Source: Nocardioides solisilvae (lineage in GTDB: Bacteria; Actinomycetota; Actinomycetes; Propionibacteriales; Nocardioidaceae). From it: 64,000 nt of DNA. The position numbers and the translations under genes were made by a program. How positions within the stretch are numbered: position 1 is the stretch's first letter; each line of letters begins with the position of its first letter. Below are positions 59,155 to 64,000 of this stretch, piece by piece. The DNA lies in the NCBI RefSeq assembly GCF_003194625.1, contig NZ_QHKX01000002.1:1-64000 (forward strand), given 5' to 3'. The notes beneath the pieces are model-generated. The model made no database searches. It was not told where the DNA came from and worked only from the letters and a program-made list of their open reading frames with translations.

Positions 59155-59213
59155 TCCTGACGGCGAGGTCGACGACTCGCGGGGCGGGCGCCACGGGCGC
59201 GAGTCAGGTCAGG
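59155..59213 (-). promoter_or_regulatory. putative attenuator / Shine-Dalgarno-sequestering hairpins before the ABC-F gene
   Basis: Perfect 8-bp stem GACTCGCG (59174-59181) with CGCGAGTC (59198-59205). Alternatively GTCAGG next to the ABC-F ribosome-binding site (59156-59161) can pair with either of two overlapping CCTGAC copies (59203-59208, 59208-59213), the first-read of which overlaps the stop codon of the leader ORF. Confidence 0.6.
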
Positions 59214-59226
59214 CGTGCATCCACAT
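59209..59226 (-). CDS. five-codon leader peptide MWMHA
   Basis: ATG TGG ATG CAC GCC TGA on the minus strand, 61 nt before the ABC-F start. It begins within a few nt of the predicted transcription start (TACCGT at 59237-59242), so it would be the first thing translated. Position and length match leader peptides of antibiotic-induced ABC-F and erm genes. Whether it is translated is not proven. Confidence 0.6.
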   Translation of the reverse strand: MWMHA

Positions 59227-59236
59227 GATGCCGACC

Positions 59237-59242
59237 ACGGTA
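59237..59242 (-). promoter_or_regulatory. ABC-F promoter -10 box
   Basis: Minus-strand TACCGT, 10 nt before the leader ORF. An AAAA run lies about 31 bp further upstream, just beyond where a -35 would be; WhiB7-dependent promoters have an A/T run there, but this is weak evidence. Confidence 0.45.
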
Positions 59243-59374
59243 GGCCCTGACCCGCCACTCCGCACCTCCTTTTCCCCCTGGCCGGCTCGGGCCCCTCCGG
59301 GTCGTCGTCCCCCCGACTCGCCACGGGACGAGGCCGTGCCCGAGAAGGCAGGACGGCTGGTTTGATCCGGTGTC

Positions 59375-60484
59375 ATGCCACCGCCACCGTCCCGAGGTCC
59401 CGTGGAGGCGACCACAGCCGTCAGCCGGTGGCTGGCGACCGCGCTCGCCGGGCTGCTCGCCCTCCTCCTCGCGGCGTGCCAGCCGGCACCGCCGGCACCC
59501 TCCGGTGCGGACGGCACGGCGGACGGCACGGCGGACGGCGCGGAGGACGGCGTGGGGACCGGTGGAGCCCGCGGGACGTCGCCGGGCCGCTGCACCGGCG
59601 TCGGTCCCGCCCGGGTGCAGGGGTCGCCCCCGTCCCCCGACCTCCCGTTGCGCGACTACCCCACTGCCTCCGCGGTCTGCGAGGCGTGGTGGATCCCGGC
59701 GATGGCCGGCACGTTCGTCCCCCAGGGCCTCGAGGTGGACGGCGACCTCGCCTACGTCTCCGGGTACCGCGTCGCCGCGCTCGGCCGTCGCGCCTGCCAG
59801 GTGGTGGTGCTGGACCTCGACACCGGGCGTCAGGTGGCGTTCGTGCGGCGCTTCGAGGCCCCGATCTACGGCGCGGACCCCACGTACTGCCGCCACGGCG
59901 GAGGCAACGAGCTCACCGACGAGGGGCTGTGGATCGCCGGCGGCCAGGTCCTGTGGCTGCTGGATCCCGCGCGCGTCCGCGACGGCAGGCCGCCGGTGCT
60001 CCGGGCCTGGAGGCTGGAGGACGGGCTCATGGGCTCCACCCTGGCCATCCACGACGGAGCCCTGGTGATCGGCACGTACCGGGCCGGCGGCCGGGGCCGG
60101 TGGTTCGGCTACGACCTGGACGAGGTGCTGGCTCGCGGCGTCTCGGCGCTGGGGCTGGACGCCACCACGGGGGGCCAGGTGACCCCCGGACGCCGAGGAC
60201 GGGTCGCCACCCGGCTCCAGGGGCTGAGCCTCACCCCGCGGGGGCGGTGGGAGGTCGGCTCGCGGATCTCGTGCGGGCTGCTCCACCCCCCGGGTCCGGC
60301 GGGCCCGGTGGACTTCGTCCCGGGGGCCGAGGACCTCGAGGTCGTGGGGCCGGACGTGTGGACCGTCAGCGAAGCCAGTGCGGCGCCGTACGCGCACCTC
60401 GGGGACGACGCCCGGGTGCCCGGGCTGCTCCGCCTGGACCGACGCGCGCTGCTGGCTGGCACCGCGACGTGCGACCTCGGCTAG
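59375..60484 (+). CDS. lipoprotein of unknown function
   Basis: 369 aa. Lipoprotein signal with lipobox LAAC (Cys35), then a low-complexity ADGTADGTADG linker (about 44-70), then a domain with four or more conserved-looking Cys and blades such as QGLEVDGDLAYVSGYR, YGADPTYCRHGGGNELTDEGLWIAG and LWLLDPARVRDG that suggest a beta-propeller-like outer-surface domain. I do not recognise a family. Divergent from the ABC-F gene across 226 bp; TTTGAT (59361-59366) is a -10 candidate. Confidence 0.7.
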   Translation: MPPPPSRGPVEATTAVSRWLATALAGLLALLLAACQPAPPAPSGADGTADGTADGAEDGVGTGGARGTSPGRCTGVGPARVQGSPPSPDLPLRDYPTASAVCEAWWIPAMAGTFVPQGLEVDGDLAYVSGYRVAALGRRACQVVVLDLDTGRQVAFVRRFEAPIYGADPTYCRHGGGNELTDEGLWIAGGQVLWLLDPARVRDGRPPVLRAWRLEDGLMGSTLAIHDGALVIGTYRAGGRGRWFGYDLDEVLARGVSALGLDATTGGQVTPGRRGRVATRLQGLSLTPRGRWEVGSRISCGLLHPPGPAGPVDFVPGAEDLEVVGPDVWTVSEASAAPYAHLGDDARVPGLLRLDRRALLAGTATCDLG

Positions 60485-60508
60485 CGGCCGGCCGCCACCA
60501 CGGCGCCC

Positions 60509-61792
60509 CTAGCCTGCGTCGGCCAGCGCCCCGTCGCGCACCGTGACCCGGCCGCCGTACACGGTGTGCACGACGCGCGACGCGAGCTCCCGGCCGTGCC
60601 AGGGGTTGTTCTGCGACAGGGACGCCGAGGCGGCGCGGTCGACGGCCACCGTCGCGTCGGGGTCCACCAGGACGACGTGCCCGGGGGAACCCACCTCCAG
60701 CGCGCGGCCCTGCGTCTCCAGGCCCGCGATCCGGGCCGGGTTCTGCGACATCACGCGGGCCACCTGGGTCCACGACATCTCGGGCAGGGCGGTCCGGACG
60801 ACCCCGAGGGCGGTCTCCAGGCCGAGCATCCCGAACGCCGCGTCGACGAACGCGTGCTCCTTGTCGTGGCGGGCGTGAGGAGCGTGGTCGGTGGCCACCG
60901 CGTCGATCGTCCCGTCCAGCAGCGCGGCGCGCAGCGCCTCGACGTCCTCGGCGGGACGCAGCGGCGGGTTGACCTTGTACGTCGGGTCGTAGCCGGCCAG
61001 CAGGTCGGTGGTGAGGAGCAGGTGGTGCGGCGTGACCTCGGCGGTGACCGCGATCCCCTGCGCCTTGGCCCAGCGGAGGACCTCGACCGAGCCGGCGGTC
61101 GAGACGTGGGCGACGTGGACGCGGGAACCGGTGTGCCGGGCCAGCATCACGTCACGCGCCACGACCACCTCCTCCGCGATCCCGGGCCACCCGGGCAGCC
61201 CCAGCCGGCCGGAGAGCTCGCCCTCGTGGCAGCAGGCGCTCGGGCCCGCGAGCGTGGGGTCCTGGGAGTGCTGCGACACGACGCCGCCGAACGCCTTGAC
61301 GTACTCCAGCGCCCGACGCATCACCCGCGCGTCGTGGACGCAGCGACCGTCGTCGGAGAAGACCCGGACGCGGGCGCGCGAGCGGGCCATCAGCCCCAGC
61401 TCGGCGAGCTCCTCGCCGGCCAGGCCGCGGGTGACCGCGCCCACCGGCTGCACGTCGACGAGCCCGGCCTCGCGGCCCAGCTCCCAGACGCGGACGGCGG
61501 CCTCGGCGGTGTCGGTGACCGGGGAGGTGTTCGCCATCGCCAGGACGGCGGTGAAGCCGCCCAGCGCGGCGGCCCGCGAGCCGGTCAGGACGGTCTCCGC
61601 GTCCTCCCGCCCCGGCTCGCGCAGGTGGGTGTGCAGGTCGACGAGGCCCGGCAGCGCGACCAGCCCGTCGGCGTCGAGCACCTCGTGGCCGGAGGCGTCG
61701 ACCTCGCCCACGCGGGTGAGGGTCCCGTCCTCCACGAGCAGGTCGGCGGGGGTCTCGCCCAGCAGCGACGCCCCCCTGATCACGAGCGCCAT
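60509..61792 (-). CDS. pyrC: dihydroorotase
   Basis: 427 aa, amidohydrolase fold (class I). Metal His pair DLHTHLREPG, SQHSQDP, HVAHVSTAGSVE, VTPHHLLL and the catalytic Asp in ATDHAPHARHDK are intact. Third step of pyrimidine synthesis. ATG overlaps the pyrB stop. Confidence 0.97.
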   Translation of the reverse strand: MALVIRGASLLGETPADLLVEDGTLTRVGEVDASGHEVLDADGLVALPGLVDLHTHLREPGREDAETVLTGSRAAALGGFTAVLAMANTSPVTDTAEAAVRVWELGREAGLVDVQPVGAVTRGLAGEELAELGLMARSRARVRVFSDDGRCVHDARVMRRALEYVKAFGGVVSQHSQDPTLAGPSACCHEGELSGRLGLPGWPGIAEEVVVARDVMLARHTGSRVHVAHVSTAGSVEVLRWAKAQGIAVTAEVTPHHLLLTTDLLAGYDPTYKVNPPLRPAEDVEALRAALLDGTIDAVATDHAPHARHDKEHAFVDAAFGMLGLETALGVVRTALPEMSWTQVARVMSQNPARIAGLETQGRALEVGSPGHVVLVDPDATVAVDRAASASLSQNNPWHGRELASRVVHTVYGGRVTVRDGALADAG

Positions 61793-62718
61793 CAGGCTTC
61801 CTCTCCGGCGAGCAGGTGGTAGAGCACGGACATGCGGACGGCGAGCCCGCTGGAGACCTGCTCCAGCACCGCCGACTGGGCGGCGTCCGCGGCGTCCGCG
61901 GCGATCTCGAGCCCGCGGTTCATCGGCCCGGGGTGGCAGATCGGGACGTCGGGGCGCAGCAGGCGCAGCCGGTCCCGGGTGAGGCCGTAGCCCACCGTGT
62001 ACTCCCGCGCGCTCGGGAAGAACGCCCCGCTCATCCGTTCGCGCTGGACGCGCAGCATCATCACGGCGTCGGCGTGGGGCAGCACGGCGTCGAGGTCGTA
62101 GGAGGTCTCGAACCCGGCGGCCGCCGACCAGGCCGCGACGCCCGCGGGCATCAGGGTGGGCGGCGCGACGACCGTGACCCGGGCGCCGAGCTTCGTCAGG
62201 CAGAGCACGTTGGAGCGGAAGACCCGGCTGTGGGTGAGGTCGCCGACGATCGCGACGTGGCGGCCCTCGAGCGAGCCGAGGCGGCGCTGCAGCGTGTAGG
62301 CGTCGAGCAGCGCCTGGGTGGGGTGCTCGTGGGTGCCGTCGCCGGCGTTGACGACCGCCGCGTCGACCCACTCGCTGACCTGGCGGGCCGACCCGCTGGC
62401 GGGGTGCCGGACCACCAGGCCGTCGACGCCCATGGCGCAGACGGTGAGCACGGTGTCGCGCAGGCTCTCGCCCTTCGAGGCGCTCGAGCCCTTGGCGCTG
62501 ATGTTGATCACGTCGGCCGAGAGCCACTTCCCGGCGATCTCGAACGACGAGCGCGTGCGGGTGGAGTCCTCGAAGAACATGTTGACCACGGTCCGGCCGC
62601 GCAGGGCGGGCAGCTTCTTGACGTCGCGGTGCTGGACGTCGTGCATCTCGGCGGCGGTCTCGAAGATCGCCTCGACCTGGTCGACCGACAGGTCGTCGAC
62701 GGAGAGCAGGTGCCTCAC
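61792..62718 (-). CDS. pyrB: aspartate carbamoyltransferase catalytic subunit
   Basis: 308 aa. Carbamoyl-phosphate loop [29 protein letters not shown], and [11 protein letters not shown]. No pyrI regulatory gene follows, as usual in actinobacteria. GTG at 62718 overlaps the pyrR stop. Confidence 0.97.
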   Translation of the reverse strand: MRHLLSVDDLSVDQVEAIFETAAEMHDVQHRDVKKLPALRGRTVVNMFFEDSTRTRSSFEIAGKWLSADVINISAKGSSASKGESLRDTVLTVCAMGVDGLVVRHPASGSARQVSEWVDAAVVNAGDGTHEHPTQALLDAYTLQRRLGSLEGRHVAIVGDLTHSRVFRSNVLCLTKLGARVTVVAPPTLMPAGVAAWSAAAGFETSYDLDAVLPHADAVMMLRVQRERMSGAFFPSAREYTVGYGLTRDRLRLLRPDVPICHPGPMNRGLEIAADAADAAQSAVLEQVSSGLAVRMSVLYHLLAGEEA

Positions 62719-63254
62719 GAGATCGTCACCTCGTCGGTCCCGTCGACCTCGGCCAGCCGGACGCTGACCCGCTCGGAGCGGGCGCTCGGGAGGTTCTTGC
62801 CGACGTGGTCGGCGCGGATCGGCAGCTCGCGGTGGCCCCGGTCGACCAGCACGGCGAGCCGCACCGCGGCGGGCCGCCCGAGGTCGGCCAGCGCGTCGAG
62901 GGCGGCGCGGATGGTGCGGCCCGAGAAGAGCACGTCGTCGACTAGCACGACGACCTTGCCGTCGATGCCGCCGGCCGGCAGCTGGGTCTTGTGGGCGCGC
63001 CTCGTCGGCTGGCTGCGGAGGTCGTCGCGGTACATCGTCACGTCGAGCTCGCCCACCGCGACCGGGACCCCCTCGACGCCGGCGATCCCGTCGGCGATCC
63101 GCCGGGCGAGGGGCACGCCGCGGGTGTGCAGCCCGAGGAGGATGAGGTCGGTCGCGCCCTTGTTGCGCTCGAGGATCTCGTGGGAGATGCGGGTCATCGC
63201 GCGGGCGATGTCCCGGCCGTCGAGGACGGTGCGTCCTGGTGCGGTGGCAGGCAT
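62715..63254 (-). CDS. pyrR: pyrimidine operon regulator PyrR / uracil phosphoribosyltransferase
   Basis: 179 aa. PRTase fold with [12 protein letters not shown] and the PRPP loop [19 protein letters not shown]. Binds pyr mRNA leaders when UMP is high; many also have UPRT activity. ATG at 63254; the GGAGG belongs to the leader element and is 12 nt away, longer than usual. First gene of pyrR-pyrB-pyrC. Confidence 0.96.
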   Translation of the reverse strand: MPATAPGRTVLDGRDIARAMTRISHEILERNKGATDLILLGLHTRGVPLARRIADGIAGVEGVPVAVGELDVTMYRDDLRSQPTRRAHKTQLPAGGIDGKVVVLVDDVLFSGRTIRAALDALADLGRPAAVRLAVLVDRGHRELPIRADHVGKNLPSARSERVSVRLAEVDGTDEVTIS

Positions 63255-63265
63255 CGGTGGCCTGG

Positions 63266-63306
63266 ACCTCCTTCTCCGCCTCACGGGACGGCTCGTTAAA
63301 GGATGT
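63266..63306 (-). promoter_or_regulatory. PyrR-type leader element before pyrR
   Basis: 41-nt minus-strand element, ACATCCTTTAACG ... CCGTCCCGTGAGGCGG ... AAGGAGGT, 38/41 identical to the carA copy. Holds the PyrR-binding core and the ribosome-binding site, so bound PyrR would block initiation. Confidence 0.85.
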
Positions 63307-63318
63307 CGTGCGGCCGCG

Positions 63319-63324
63319 ACCCTA
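63319..63324 (-). promoter_or_regulatory. pyrRBC -10 box
   Basis: Minus-strand TAGGGT, 12 nt before the leader element. Confidence 0.5.
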
Positions 63325-63377
63325 CCAGCGTCGCGCCCCACCCCCGTCGGGCGACGGCGGACGCGGGCGCACGGGCG

Positions 63378-64000
63378 TCACCGGTCGAGGTGCCGGGCGC
63401 GCGCGAAGCAGAAGAGGCCGTAGCAGGCGATGCCGAGCGCGATCGCGGAGAGGACCCAGGGGCCGAACGGCTGCTGGAGCACCTCGCGGAGCGCGTCGTC
63501 GAGCCCCTTGTCCTTGCCCTCGTGGGTCCATCCGGCGTGTGCCACCAGCAGGCCGACGATGCCGATCGAGACGCCCTTCGCGACGTAGCCCGCCTTGCCC
63601 GCCCAGCGGTACGCCGTGCCTACCTCCCCGGTCCGACCGGAGGAGTCGAGGTGCTCGAGGAACTTCTCGGAGACGCCGCGGTAGGCCGTCCACCCGCCGT
63701 ACCCGATGACGCAGATCCCGGCGAGCACCACCAGCACCTGGCCGGCGGGCCACGAGAGGACCTGGGCGGTGAGCGGCTTCCCGCCGCCCCCGCTGCTGCC
63801 GGTGAGCGTGCGGATCGCGGTGACCGCGAGCGCGGCGTACAGGCCCGCCTTCAGCAGCGAGCCGCCGGCCTTGACCCAGCGCGCGGCCCCCTCCTCGTCG
63901 TCGTGGCCGAAGGCGGCCTCGAGGAGGCGCCACAGCACCAGGAGCAGCAGACCGACCGCCACCGCCCAGAGCACGGCGGTCCCGAGGGCCGAGGAGGTGA
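63378..64000 (-). CDS. DUF1206 membrane protein, 5' end cut by the window edge
   Basis: At least 207 aa visible. Repeated membrane units each with paired hydrophobic helices: LLLLVLWRLLEAAFG, VLVVLAGICVIGYGGWTAYRG, AGKAGYVAKGVSIGIVGLLV and the last PWVLSAIALGIACYGLFCF, as in DUF1206 proteins of about 270 aa. No stop occurs between a GTG at 63974 and the edge, and the residues there (ALGTAVLWAV) look like family sequence, so the true start is beyond base 64000. Function unknown. Confidence 0.8.
   Translation of the reverse strand, partial: TSSALGTAVLWAVAVGLLLLVLWRLLEAAFGHDDEEGAARWVKAGGSLLKAGLYAALAVTAIRTLTGSSGGGGKPLTAQVLSWPAGQVLVVLAGICVIGYGGWTAYRGVSEKFLEHLDSSGRTGEVGTAYRWAGKAGYVAKGVSIGIVGLLVAHAGWTHEGKDKGLDDALREVLQQPFGPWVLSAIALGIACYGLFCFARARHLDR

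Overview
The window comes from a very GC-rich actinobacterium. Gene content and style fit a Nocardioides-like member of the Propionibacteriales: a mycothiol-type DinB-fold protein, an actinobacterial integration host factor (mIHF), actinobacterial PyrR leader elements, a degenerate PriA, heavy GTG start use, ATGA/GTGA gene overlaps and many leaderless starts. The genus is an inference; the 16S gene is not in the window. It is ordinary chromosome carrying core metabolism, with no prophage, transposon, CRISPR array or tRNA seen.

Layout. 1-335 holds the promoters and leader of an rRNA operon that runs leftward out of the window. 369-9613 is a methyladenine glycosylase gene followed (reading the minus strand backwards) by the complete arginine cluster argC-J-B-D-F-R-G-H, driven from a leaderless argC start lying against two ARG boxes. 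9691-11415 holds a mycothiol-type isomerase-family gene and, convergent to it, a secreted polyester hydrolase of the cutinase/PETase family. 11582-15199 is pheT-pheS. 15396-20515 holds a response regulator coupled to an unusual histidine kinase/DUF4173-type fusion, then a PAS histidine kinase divergent from an HD-domain protein. 20463-22937 is infC-rpmI-rplT-rRNA methyltransferase-DUF4031; infC appears to start at ATC. 23220-27052 holds an SseB-like gene and a divergent operon of unknown pathway (membrane protein, PLP aldolase-like enzyme, P-loop kinase-like protein, aldose epimerase-like protein). A seven-copy 14-bp tandem repeat then precedes a Tat-exported DUF1800/DUF1501 pair (27191-30042).

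30091-41241 (minus strand, read from the right) runs def-fmt-mmcQ-like-rsmB-LigD polymerase domain-rpe, then an FMN riboswitch and ribD-ribE-ribM-ribBA-ribH, then hisE-hisG and a PH-domain protein. 41365-43130 is a two-gene ABC exporter on the plus strand. 43167-57339 (minus) runs carA-carB-pyrD(class 2)-pyrK-like-degenerate pyrD-like-pyrF, then mihF-gmk-rpoZ-coaBC-metK-priA. 57448-59148 is an ABC-F protein preceded by a five-codon leader ORF, divergent from a lipoprotein gene. 60509-63254 is pyrR-pyrB-pyrC. A DUF1206 membrane protein is cut by the right edge.

How it fits together. Arginine and pyrimidine synthesis share carbamoyl phosphate (carAB) and lie in one window with their regulators, ArgR and PyrR. 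carA and pyrR carry nearly identical 41-nt PyrR-type leader elements, so the two pyr transcription units are probably co-regulated at translation. The riboflavin operon is controlled by its FMN riboswitch and includes a PnuC-like importer (RibM). Most operons overlap stop and start codons by 4 nt, implying translational coupling. Most first genes of operons have a TAnnnT box 6-8 nt before the start codon, implying leaderless mRNAs.
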